A DNA stretch of 64,000 bases from Datisca glomerata. Taxonomy: Eukaryota > Streptophyta > Magnoliopsida > Cucurbitales > Datiscaceae. Made by a program: the position numbers and the translations under genes. Shown piece after piece: positions 21,780-32,579 of the stretch (the stretch's first letter is position 1; each line of letters begins with the position of its first letter). The notes under the pieces are model-generated. The model was not told the origin of the DNA. It saw only the letters and a program-made list of their open reading frames with translations, and did no database searches. The stretch lies in assembly GCA_003255025.1 (NCBI GenBank), contig QANY01013423.1, positions 1,725,779 to 1,789,778 on the forward strand, given 5' to 3'.

Positions 21780-23425
21780 TTTAACATATATAATTTATTT
21801 ATATATTTCTATCTATTATTGTAATTAATATAGTGACGTGGTTTTTGTAAGTGACACATGTCATTGTCTGATACATGTTAGGTATGAACACATGACACAT
21901 TATTAATGGCTCGTTTGACAGTCAGAATAGTACTAAACAATATTGTACTAAATTTGTCAGACTGTACTGTACTGTACTCTATTAAATAATATTGTCCAGT
22001 ATTTGATGTTGTATGAGATAAAAAACTGTATTACTTGTACAACGTTTGCCACATCATAGTACTGGATTATTGTAAAACTGTTTGTCATCATTTGATTTAC
22101 ACAAGTCTGCTTAAAACTCATTAACATATTATTTAATATTTTTAACTACAAAATAAACATTCATTCAACCAATTATTATTATTATTATTTAATATTTTCA
22201 ACTACAAAATAAACATTCATTCAACCAATCAATAATAATAATAATTAAAATACTTCAAAAAAGATCTTGAAAAGTTATCATTCATTTTCATAATTTATAA
22301 TAATATTCATAAAAAAAATCATCACCAAGGCATAAATGCCCATCCACCGATGCATCACAAAAGAATCATCACATATAGCATATATGCTCCCTATACTTTC
22401 TATCGATCAAGGCATCACAAAAAATCATCACATCGAAATAAGTATCCATAAAATATCACCATTTAACAACATATCATACATCAACAAAATAAGTACGAAA
22501 GGAAGCCTAAATTCATCTCTGACAGAATAGTTTTGCTACAAATATTCGCTCGCGCTCGTCCTTCAAAAATCTGAAAGCCAACACATTTTCTGATTTTGCT
22601 AGAATAAGAGTAAAAGCATCAATCTCATCATCAACAGAAAACCCGAAATTTTGTACTCATCAACAATGTCAGTGTAATTTTTATCTTCACTCACGATTCC
22701 ACTACTAATTGTTTCCATTCTCTCAAAGGACTTCTCAAACATTTTCTCAAAAACATTGGCTATCTGATTCAAGCCAGTATGAAAGTTACTCCCTGCTTTT
22801 GTTCTCTTTTTACCAATAAGTTGAGACTGAGCCTTGTTACTTTGTTGAGAACTTAAATTTTCTGGTACTGAATGAGGAGAAGTAGGCAAATCTTTACCTA
22901 TGTCATGTATATTAACCTCCTCGTACTCTCAGTTCATGTTCTCAACCATATTATTAGGAGTTTCAGCACCAAGTCCTGTTGCACGATCCTTACCAAATAT
23001 ATGAGCAATCCTTTCATAGTATGGAAAAGGCTTGTCTCTGCATCCTTCTGCATCCTTATCATGCTACAAGAATAATAAATTAATGTAAGTTAATATTATG
23101 GCAACATATCCCTGATGTTGAGCCAAATAAACATAACATTAGTTTCGACCTGCACATAATCTTGTCATACTTTACTACTCTCCACTTCCACACACTTTCT
23201 AACATCATTCCAACCAAAATCTCTTTTGGCCAACATGTCAATAAAAATTCCATACATTTTTTTTTCCATTTTCTTAACTTGGACTCAATGTGTGGATTAG
23301 CCTTTAGCCCAGAGTGAGAATACTTTTCATTCAAGCTTTTCTCCATAAGTGTTAGGGTACGAGATGTAAAAGAACCAGTATCACAACGATGGCCTCCTGC
23401 AATTACTTCATCAAGTATGTTCAAT
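21780..23425 (-). repeat. duplicated left half of Harbinger element with flank, copy A
   Basis: This segment matches 23510-25105 over about 1.6 kb with many substitutions and small indels. Matching begins at TTAACATATATAATTTAT, well outside the element terminus (21907 in copy A, 23644 in copy B), so host flank was duplicated too. It stops abruptly near 23425 in the coding part of ORF1. This is therefore a segmental tandem duplication after insertion, not a second transposition. Confidence 0.85.
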
Positions 23426-23440
23426 AGAAACCAAAACATG
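22520..23440 (-). pseudogene. Harbinger ORF1 (Myb/SANT-like DNA-binding protein), copy A
   Basis: Minus-strand exons encode the accessory DNA-binding protein of PIF/Harbinger elements. An N-terminal Myb/SANT-like region (23440-23180) carries LNILDEVIAGGHRCDTGSF, then NPHIESKLRKWKKKCMEF. An intron follows, and then a C-terminal part (22890-22520) with QLIGKKRTKAG, then IANVFEKMFEKSFERMETI and a tail that runs to about 22530. In active elements this protein works with the DDE transposase to bind the ends. Frames are broken, and it is cut off from the transposase by the duplication, so non-functional. Confidence 0.7.
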
Positions 23441-23509
23441 TTACAGTCTAAAGTAATATATGATTTCTCAATATTTTTCAGTTTCTATTAATCACGCTCA
23501 AACACCTTT

Positions 23510-25105
23510 TAACATATATAATTTATTTTCACCAATACATATTTATAATCTATTATTGTATTTAATATAGTGAAGTGGTTTTTGTAAGTGACACATGTCA
23601 TTGTCTGAAGCATGTTAGGTATGAATACATGAAGGATTATTAAGGGCTCGTTTGACAATCAGGATAATATTGTGCTAAATCTGTCGGACTGTACTGTACT
23701 GTACTAGACTAAATAATATTGTCCAGTGTTTGGTGCTGTATTAGATAAAAAATTGTATTACTTATACAACGTTTAGCACATCGTAATATTGGATTATTGT
23801 AAAACTGTTTGTCATAATTTGATTTACACAAGTCTGTTTAGAACTCATTAACATGTTATTTAACATTTTCAACTACAAAATAATTATTCATTCAACCAAT
23901 CAATAATAATAATTAAAATACTTTAAAAAAATCTTGAAACATCACCATTCATTTTCATAATTTATAATAATATTCATACAAAAAATCATTACCAAGGCAT
24001 CACAAAATAAGTTTTCATATTCACGACATAATGCCCATCCACCAAGAATCATCACATATAACATATATGCTCCATATAATGCTTATCCATCTAGGCATCA
24101 CAAAAAATCATTGCATCGAAATAAGTATCCACAAAATATCACCATTTAACAAAATATCATACATCAACAAAATAAGTACGAAAGGAAGTCTAAATTCATC
24201 TTTGACGGAGTATTTTTGCTACAAATGCTCGCTTACGCCCGTCCTTCAAAGACCTGAAAGCCAACACATTTTCTGATTTTGCTAGAATAATAGTAAAAGC
24301 ATCAATCTCATCATCAACAGAAGTCCTGAACTTTATAACTCATCAGCAATGTCAGTGTAATTTTTATCTTCACCCACGATTCTACTACTAATGTTTCCAC
24401 TCTCTCAAAGGACTTCTCAAACATTTTCTCAAAAATATTGGCAATCTGATTCAAGCCAGTATGAAAGTTACTCCTCTCCTGCTCTTGTTGTCTTTTTACT
24501 AATAAGTTGAGACTGAGCCTTGTTACTTTGTCGAGAACTTGAATTTTGTGGTACTGGATGAGGAGTAGGCAAATCTTTACCTATGTCACATATATTAGCC
24601 TCCTTACTCTTAGTTCATGTTCTCAACCATATCATTAGAAGTTTCAGCACCAAGTTTTGTTGCACGATCCTTACCAAATATGCGAGCAAGCCTTTGATAG
24701 TATGGAAAAGACTTGTCTCTCCATCCTTCTGCATCCTTATTATGCTACAAGAATAATAAATTAATGTAAGTTAATATTATGACAACATATTCCTGATGTC
24801 AAACCAAATAAACATAACATTAGTTTCAACCTTCACATAATCTTGCCATATTTTATTACTCTCTACTTCCACTCACTTTCTAACATCATTCCAACCAAAA
24901 CCGCTCTTGGCCAACATGTCAATAACAATTTCATACATTTTTTCCATTTTCTTAACTTGGACTTAATGTGTGGATTAGCCTTTAGCCCAGAGTCAGGATA
25001 TTTTTCATTCAAGCTTTTCTCTATAAGTGTTAGAGTACCAGATTTAAAAGAACCAGTATCACAACGATGACCTCCTACAACTACTTCATCAAGTATGTCC
25101 AATAA
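23510..25105 (-). repeat. duplicated left half of Harbinger element with flank, copy B
   Basis: Partner of 21780-23425. Its left terminus is the better preserved (GGGCTCGTTTGAC at 23644, preceded by TAA), and it is contiguous with the transposase half, so it is probably the original copy. Confidence 0.8.
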
Positions 25106-25120
25106 CGTCTCTTCTTCCAT
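24195..25120 (-). pseudogene. Harbinger ORF1 (Myb/SANT-like), copy B
   Basis: Same protein as at 22520-23440. The Myb/SANT-like block reads LLDILDEVVVGGHRCDTGSF, then NPHIKSKLRKWKKCMKLL (25120-24860); the C-terminal block lies at about 24560-24195. It has its own frameshifts, for example in the C-terminal block near 24340-24390. It sits next to the transposase, as the family arrangement expects. Confidence 0.7.
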
Positions 25121-25253
25121 TTTGGTTCAAGAATGCCTATTGGTTCTCCGTGTTGTCTGCTCATTATTTTGATTGTCTTCCCCATCCATTCCTAATAAAA
25201 CATATCTCAATCAATAATAAAGAAAAATACCACAAGACAACTAAAAATATATG

Positions 25254-25476
25254 GCAACTGAATCCAACAATAAAAATATATGACAACTCAATCCAACAAT
25301 AAAAATATATTGCAACTCAATCCAACAATAAAAGTATATTCCAACTTAATCCAATAATAAAAGTATATTGCAACTCAATCCAACAATAAAAGTATATTGT
25401 AACTCAATCCAACAATAAAAGTATATTGTAACTCAATCCAACAATAAAAGTATAAGGCGACTCAATCCAACAATAA
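25254..25476 (+). repeat. 29-bp minisatellite, eight copies
   Basis: Units CAACTCAATCCAACAATAAA plus AGTATATTG (29 bp) start near 25254 and repeat about eight times, with few changes. The array lies between the two Harbinger genes and is absent from copy A, so it expanded after, or outside, the duplication. Confidence 0.9.
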
Positions 25477-25486
25477 AGTCTAAATC

Positions 25487-26760
25487 CTAAAAATGAAACA
25501 AGGGAAAGTCTATCTTAATGACTCCATTCCTTCTCCTTTCATTATACATCTGCATAGCTAAATTATTCCTACATGCACTCCATTGATTAGATGAGTCTAT
25601 TGTCCCTGTAGTATCAATCTCCTCCCCATCCGTCGGACCACCATTTACTTTATCTAGCTCAATTTCCATGGGACCTATTAACATTTATGTCCTAATCAAA
25701 TTATGTAAAAGACAACAAGCGGTGATAATGCGACAATGAGTTTGTATAGGATAGAATGATGGACTTCTTAAGATAGCCCATCGAATCTTGATCAAAACAA
25801 AATATTTTTCAATAACATTTCTTGCAGCCGCATGCTTCATATTAAATAGTTCTTCATGATTTAAAGGTGCACGCCCATTTCTCCATTTTGATAGATGATA
25901 ACGTGTCCCTCCAAATGGTGCAAGAAATCCCTTACAATTTATGTATCTAGCATCTACAAGATAATAGTAACCTGTGAAAGTGAGCTTCAATTAGATTACT
26001 TAAGATAGCTCAATTCATATAGAAAGATGGACTTCTTAAGATTTCCCATCATATCTTACCCGTAGAGACTTGAAGTCCATTAGGTCTACTAAGCGCATCT
26101 TGAAGTACTCTAGAGTCAGAAGTAGATCCTTCCCATCCTGATAGAACAAATATAAACTTCGTGTCTGGGGAACAAACGTCAAATACATTTGTGGCAATCG
26201 CTCCCTTTCTTGTTCGATACCTTGGCTTCTCATTTTTAGCGACACGAACATCAATATAAGTACCGTCTAAGGCTCCCAAACAATTCTATATAACATATTA
26301 ACACTCGAGTTATTATTTGAATAATTAAAAACAATTAACATTTTTCATGAAGAAAACTTAAAATAATGTATACCTTAAACCATTTCCATCTCTCATCATT
26401 ACAATTTTCTTGTACCGGAGTTGCTGCTTTAAGTAGACAATCTTATAGTCATAAAACTCCATGTGATACAGAATTGAAATACCTACTTATGGTCTCCCGT
26501 GAACATTTTAATCTATTACTTATTGTACGAATCTTTACATGATGAGCAAGTATATGCAAGAATATGCACACATGCTCCTCTAAAGTAACCAAGCCATCAT
26601 TTTCACTCTTCTATCATTATGAAGTAATTCACATAAGATACTAAAGGTTCTTCTATCCACTCTGAGTTGATTCACGCACGATGTATCGCTATCTCCTATT
26701 ATACTATCTAAATAACGTAGTCGTGTTTCACAATTAGTAAAAGTAAGATCAACTAACAAT
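25487..26760 (-). pseudogene. PIF/Harbinger DDE transposase
   Basis: Read on the minus strand. The N-terminal part (26720-26375, frameshifted) has DTSCVNQLRVDRRTF-ILCEL and NCNDERWKWFK. The next exon, from about 26284 to 26060, has CLGALDGTYIDV and TKFIFVLSGWEGS-SDSRVL, ending STG at a GTAAG donor. The last exon, from 25971, has YYYLVDARYINCKGFLAPF, then RAPLNHEELFNMKHAAARNV followed by IEKYF. The catalytic Asp (ALDG), Asp (LVDA) and Glu (VIEK) of the DDE triad are all present, with about 50 residues between the last two, as in PIF. A TAA stop separates LLHNLIRT from the C-terminal MLIGPMEIELD segment. With the frameshifts and that stop it should not give active transposase. Confidence 0.88.
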
Positions 26761-27710
26761 AAGGTTTATAATGCTTATCTGCCATATCAACTATCATCCA
26801 TAGTGCCATCATGAACATACTCATAATTTCCAAATGCCACATCTCCAATACAAGATACATCAAAAGTTGCCTCTTATCCATCTCTATTCAAAACAAAATT
26901 TTTTTAGCTAAATAATTAATATAATTGTATTAAAATACAGATCGATACAAAACAAATCTCAGTTATGGAAAATACATATACATAGGTTTGTCATTTATAG
27001 AACATATTGGTTAAATTCAGTGATTTCAAGGCCAGAGGTGAGCTTTAGTGAAAATCAATAAGATCTCAACATAAACGAGCCCAGTAAAATCAAAATTCTC
27101 ACAAAGCCAACAAAAAACATAAAGAAATAGAGAAGCTATAATCGGTGAAACAGAGAATCGATTTACAAAATAAAAAGCAGAACATTTCTGAAACAAAATT
27201 TGTCTTCATCGGTGAAATATAGAAGCTATAATCGTTCAAAGCTAAAATCAGATCCACAAAACATGAAACAAGCACAGATCTAACAACTAGAACGCAGATC
27301 TAACAAACACAGAACAATCGTAGAACAAACCACAACGAGAATGCAGATCTAATGATTAAGTCTTCATCAGTGAGAATGAAGAAGAGGAAAAGGAAGAGGC
27401 TTACCTCGTGTGGGCAGAAATGAAGAAGTCTTCGTCGGTGAGAATGTCTTCGTCGGTGGGTCTGAGCAGCGTCAAGGTCTTCTTCTGTGTCTGTCTTCGC
27501 GAGTTATTTTGTTTTAGTCCTGTTTAGTCCCATCTTTTAGGAGGGGACTAAATTATAAAGTGTTGGTGGGACTAAAGAGTCCCACCGTATTAGTTAGTAC
27601 GAGTCTTATATTTTTGTCAAACGTCGGACAATACATTTTTAGCATTGTCCTAACTTTAGTACTATCCAATGCTGGCTACCAAACAAGCACTAAGTGTCTA
27701 TACAAAACTT

Positions 27711-27737
27711 TACACACACACACACACACACACATAT
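27711..27737 (+). repeat. (CA)n microsatellite
   Basis: About twelve CA units followed by TATATT, 20 bp outside the Harbinger right terminus. Confidence 0.95.
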
Positions 27738-27739
27738 AT

Positions 27740-29950
27740 TATAAAAGATTCTAGGAGGAACCGTGGCAGGCATGCAACTCTTGCTGTATCTTTGTCTTTG
27801 AGGAAACGTGGATTGCATTGGAAAATAAAAACTTTTTTTTTTAAAAAAGAAATATTACTCTTCATTAACAACGTAGACATACAAACATCAAGATGATTTG
27901 AACAAAAATATCAGATCTAAATATAAATAAGCGATCACAAATGCTAGAGAGGGTCACGAGAGTTCTAGAAGAAGAGAGAAGAGTTTATTGAAAAATTGAT
28001 GGATATTAGAAACTTAATTTGATGGAAATTTTCAATCTAACACTGACACAGATTAAAAAGAAAAATTGAAGTACAAAAGAAAAGAAAAAGGAAGTGAAAG
28101 TAGATGACCTCATTCTTTTCTATGTGCCAGCTTGATCATTATTCTCTGACAATGGAAGCCTTAGAGGACCATGTCTACTTTTTTCTATTATAGTTCAACT
28201 AGTAGTTATCTCACTTTTTGGGGACACACTCTAATGCCAGGAAATTTTTTTCCCAGCATTGATGCCGGGATTGATCCTGGCCGTTGGATCTGGTCAGGAC
28301 AATCCCAGTTGCTTGTTTAAAACTCCCCCTTTTCTTTACAACCGGTTCAACCGATCACCATTCTCTCTCTCCCCCATTTTCTTCGAACAAAACATACCAC
28401 TCTCTCTTCTTCAGTCTTCAATCATCTATGTTTTTTTCTCAAAGAAAACACGAGCTCTCATCCACCGCTGCAAGGTCAACTATACCACCATTGCAAGGTC
28501 GACTCCACCACCATTGCAAGGTCACAAACAGTAGCTTCCCTCAATGAATTCGATCGAGCTCGCTTCTCCAAGCTTTTTTCGTGATGCAGGGTTTTGTTTT
28601 GGTAAGTTAGAGAAACCTTCAATCTTTTCTACCCTAGATCATTTTTCTTCATCTTGTTGGAGAAGTTTCTAGTTTTGAATGTTTCTGATTTAGGATTTTT
28701 GGTTACAATTTGCATGCTTCTAATTTAGGGTTTTGGTTGTGATTTGCATGTTTCTGATTTAGGGTTTTCCTTACGATTTGCCTTTTCCTCTTGTTGTGAT
28801 TTGCATGTTTCATGATTTAGTGTTTTGTTAGTTTAGGATTTCATTAATTTTTATTTACCTTCTCTTTATAGCTATTATTGTGACTCTAAGATTGACAGAT
28901 TTTTTACTGATTACAGAGTGTTTTCCCCTAGGGAATGAGTGCGTTAGTTTGTAGTAGTCGAGTGCTTTGTTATAAACTCATCCTATAGGAATTGCATTTC
29001 TGATTAAGGTGGTAGATAACAAGCACAATTTTTATTATTTTTAGGAGCATATGAGAGTGGATTAGATTTGATCGATATTATCTATGAGTTCATAGATTGT
29101 TCATTTTGCCTCTGTATAATTTCATCTTTATACTCTCATTATATTATACTATTGGACTTGACATTGGTATTTGACTGTTGGTCCATTGGAGAAATTTTGT
29201 CAACTTTGGTTCTTCATAAGTTGAGGGGGGATAGAAAATCTGTTGAGTTATGAAATTTCTTTTGTTTTGATGGACATACAAGAATAGAGGCTAAGTTATG
29301 GAATTTCTTTTGTTTTTATCGCTTAGGCATGGAATTTTCTGTTGGAGAACTTATTTTTATAAGATGATAGTTCCTTCATGGCAGTCTCAATTAACTTAAA
29401 TTTATCTTTTTACTTATTGATAATCAATATTGTAAATAGTTTCACTGGACACATTTCTGAGAGGCTCATTTTTACTTGTTTGAGACTCATGATTTCATTT
29501 TATGCAACTAGTGTAAATTATGATTGTTGTGATAATAGCCATATCACCAACAATTAGCTTTCTATTTTAATACTGCTTCTGCCTTTGTTCTTGAAGTCCA
29601 AACTTCTTTTTCCCCACATTTAGCTTCTTACCCTTGTAGATGACTAAATGGGGTTTCCCATCTCGCCTAAAAAATTAAAGTAATAATAACATTTATTTTT
29701 TCTGCTTGACCAATAGAATCCTAGTAAAATTTTGGATCCAATCACTCCTATGATTATCAATATAAACTATTTATGTATTACAATGACATTTTGTGTAACG
29801 CTTCCTTACTTCATTGTTTTGGATTATGTTCACGCCTTAATGTTGTTGGTTGCTTTTGAGAAATAAGATTAATATTTTATTATAGTTAGATTAAAATAGA
29901 TTTATTTGAGAACATAACATTGGTTTGAAGTTGGATTTTCACCCAATTAT
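27740..29950. other. no gene assigned
   Basis: Mostly AT-rich, intron-like DNA. Apart from the leader-like patch at 28216-28640 there are repeats of TTT(C/G)TGATTTAGGGTTTT and TGTGATTTGCATGTTTCTGA between 28680 and 28830. No conserved protein segment could be read on either strand. Confidence 0.45.
28216..28640 (+). other. leader-like pyrimidine-rich patch, possible orphan first exon
   Basis: CCGATCACCATTCTCTCTCT followed by TTCTTCTTCAGTC-like sequence looks like a plant 5' UTR. Three CAC(T)GC/CACCATTGCAAGGTC repeats follow (about 28470-28520), and then AGGGTTTTGTTTTG|GTAAGT, a plausible donor. The open frames through it (up to 91 aa) match nothing I recognise, and no downstream exon was found. 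It may be the start of a dead gene or of a transposon. Confidence 0.3.
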
Positions 29951-29959
29951 AAAAGTGTC

Positions 29960-30215
29960 TCCTTCATGCTCTTTTTTGGATTATTTGGCATGAAAGGAAT
30001 ATATGGGGTTTTAAGGGGATTGAGAATCCTTTTTGTAGAGTCTTCTTTTTCTTCACTTGCATTCTTAAAGATTGGGTGGAGGTTTCATTCCCTGGATAAG
30101 ATTTTGAGAAGGACTGGGTGAATAGATTATATGTTTTTTGTTCATATCAATCTCCTAGGTTGTAATTACTCCGCATCGGGGTTTTGTTTCTAATATATAT
30201 CTTACTTACCAAAAA
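29960..30215 (+). mobile_element. LINE (non-LTR retrotransposon) 3'-end fragment
   Basis: The frame reads LFFWIIWHERNIWGFKGIEN, then FFTCILKDWVEVSFP. This matches the typical last residues of plant LINE ORF2 (W-x-x-W-x-ERN-x-x-F). It is followed by a GGTTGTAATTACTCCGCATC and TTTGTTTCTAATATATATC tail and a short A-run, as in LINE 3' ends. 5' truncation is the rule for such elements. The fragment is short and the match is by motif only. Confidence 0.55.
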
Positions 30216-30219
30216 ATTA

Positions 30220-30810
30220 TAAACATGTCTCCTTATATTTTTTCAAGCAAAACCTCTTGATTATTGAAGACTTGACGAAATTGACAAAGTTGGTAGTCAT
30301 TTACTTATGAAATGTGAACTCGTACAATTTTTTTTTTATCTCAATATCATTAGCTTGAATTGGATTTACTTAATCAAATGGAACTTGCTATGTTGTAAAC
30401 TAGTTTATCATTTTTTGCCATTTTCATGTTTCTATACGAAATACTGTAGTTGGAAGGAGATATTACATGAGGTTGTTTTCTTTCATGGAAACTATGTTAT
30501 TTCATATGTTTGTTTGTTGCTAGATGAATACCATTGTAAATGTTATCCTTCAAAAAATCAAATAAAACAGAAAGTCCTACTTTAATGAGAACTACATGAT
30601 CAACATCTTTTTTATATGATTATAGAGATTAGGACATTTATAGAATTTTTAACTAGCTTACCTACATGGTGGAACTTTACTAATATGATTCTTTTAACAA
30701 GATAAATTGTGAGAAAACTTGGAGAAGAGTATGTTGCAACTAGATCAACTAAGTTTCTTATCCATGTCAATGTTGTATTTGCAATACTAATGAGCCATGT
30801 CCGCTTCATT
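30220..30810. other. no gene assigned
   Basis: AT-rich DNA between the LINE tail and the FAR1 relic. Minus-strand sequence at 30610-30810 continues directly from the FAR1 domain and may be its decayed continuation, but no family motif survives. Confidence 0.35.
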
Positions 30811-30812
30811 CA

Positions 30813-31250
30813 CTACTCTATTGGATCGAAGAAAGGGCACGTCCTGTGATGAGGCGGTGGGATGGTTGTGCTTAGCTTCAAAATCTTTAATGACCCATTT
30901 TTCATCTTATTATCCAAGTTCACCCTAAAAGAAGCACGACAATCCATTCTTGTCAAGCCTCTTGGTTCTCGCATGTTGTCCTCTGTGCCCATATATTTTT
31001 TCTCCTGAGTTCTTTCTTTTGAGCAAACCCATCTCCGTAGCACAGTTTCTCCCTCTCTGTTCTTGCGTTTATCATCTTTCCATACACCGAACCCAACATC
31101 GGCTGCGTATGTATAGTAGAAATGTTCGGCCTCTTGTAACATATCAAAATTTTCACCAATAACATCCTCATTATGCAAGTTTGCTAATGTGGGTGAACCC
31201 AGTCGCATACTCGTCTCACCCGGGTTTATGGATACTTTATGATGACTCAT
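30813..31250 (-). pseudogene. FAR1/FRS-type DNA-binding domain fragment
   Basis: An open frame of 145 aa starting MSHHKVSINPGETSM contains the FAR1 zinc-coordinating domain: EAEHFYYTYAADVGFGVWKD, then RWVCSKERTQEKK, then LTRMDCRASFRVNLDNKMKN. The conserved Cys residues (VCSKE and MDCRA) are present. The expected His pair of this WRKY-GCM1-type finger (HNH) is lost in a frameshifted tail. FAR1/FRS proteins derive from Mutator-like transposases, so this is either a broken FRS gene or part of a FAR1-type MULE. No transposase core or SWIM finger follows. Only the N-terminal domain remains, so I call it a relic. Confidence 0.7.
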
Positions 31251-31579
31251 CTTTGAAGATGCTTAATCTTAAAAAAAAGTTATAAGAAACTAAACATCAT
31301 GATGTTGGGTCTTTGAATATGCTTAATCTTAGAAAAACTAAAGAAAACTAAATAAACATTACCTTTCCGGTGTAGCCAATCACTTAGTTGGAGATGAAAA
31401 TTGGATAACCCAAACAAAGAAAATGAAGGAGCAAGTAAGTGTATTTGAAGTTTAGAGCAATTGAAAATTAGTGAGAATGTGTTTAGTTGAGTGAATATAT
31501 GATTTTTAATGATGGTTTACGAAGAGAAACTACCCTTATGAATTGCACAACTACCAAACACCACCAACCAATAATTTGG
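31251..31579. other. spacer
   Basis: AT-rich; a short direct repeat (TGAA(G/T)ATGCTTAATCTTA at 31251 and 31315). No gene recognised. Confidence 0.4.
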
Positions 31580-31812
31580 TCAAACTAGGCAATTAGGGGC
31601 CCAAACGCCTGTAACAATGGCGTTTGGGACCCAAACGCCATACATAATAGGCGTTTGGGCACCACACTCCATATAAATAGGCACTTGGGCCCAAACACTA
31701 TCAACAAGCCCGAAACACCTTTCATAATAGGCGTTTAGGGCCTGCCGATGGCGTTTGGCCTCTAAACGCGATCAACATGCCCCAAACACCATATATAACA
31801 ATCGCGTTTGAT
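31580..31812 (+). repeat. subterminal repeat cluster, left
   Basis: Several CCCAAACGCC / GGCGTTTGGG motifs alternate in orientation (for example GGCGTTTGGGACCCAAACGC near 31620), with ATACATAATA-like spacers about 25-35 bp long. The adjacent inverted motifs can form small hairpins. Confidence 0.75.
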
Positions 31813-32579
31813 TCTAATACTCCCTATTATGCATATAAAACCTGGTTGAAAAAATATCTATAGTTTGGACTGAGAAATTTTTTGAACTCTTCGTAGAATC
31901 CAATTAGATAGATTGACGGTTTGTAAATGTTATCCTTAGAATCCAGTTTCAAAATTAAACCGACGATTCGACAGAAACTCCCCATAAATATTAGTTCACC
32001 CACAATATTAATAGCATATTTGTATCCATAATATGTCAAACGCCTGTCATGAAACTTTGACAAATTTATATTCCAAAAATAAACTTAGAATCCAATCCAA
32101 ACAAACTTAAAATCCAACATATTTATATCCACAAAAAGTTGATATCAACTTTGAAAAAAGATCATGGTGCAACTTTTCTCTTTTTCGACAAAGCATCATG
32201 TGAATGCTTTCTACGTCCTTCATGTTCTTGTTCCGATTCAATATACTCATTGGTGTCGTCATCATGTATCATACATGTGCAGACGTCTTTGCAACTTCGC
32301 TTACAAGTGTACATATTCAGTATATTTTGATTTCAAACCAAAAAATAAATAGGGAAAGATGGTAAGTTCATAATTTTCTTATTCTTTTTTACATTGATGC
32401 TTTGGCCTTCATCATCGCCTCACGTGCGCTCAAAATTTTCTCTACTAACAGCTTGTTGAGACTGCCAATCATGCACATCATGCCTACTGCGCATGTCGTT
32501 GACACCTGCATTATCTGAATTACGCGTTAATATGATATTGAATGACTAAATAATAAATATTAACATCATAACTCACATA

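Larger units (their letters stand above)
23644..27690 (-). mobile_element. PIF/Harbinger DNA transposon, 4047 bp
   Basis: The left terminus GGGCTCGTTTGACAATCAGG (23644) pairs with the right terminus, whose reverse complement is GTGCTTGTTTGGTAGCCAGC (27690). Both are flanked by TAA (23641-23643 and 27691-27693), the 3-bp target duplication established for PIF/Harbinger. Inside are the two genes of the superfamily, both on the minus strand: the DDE transposase (25487-26760) and the Myb/SANT-like ORF1 (24195-25120). The stretch 26770-27540 has no coding sequence I can support and is probably the shared leader. Decayed: frameshifts and stops in both genes. Confidence 0.88.

Noticed and set aside
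30307..30585. 92-residue frame
   Set aside because: Hydrophobic, AT-driven frame after the LINE tail, with no signal or membrane pattern I would trust and no family match.
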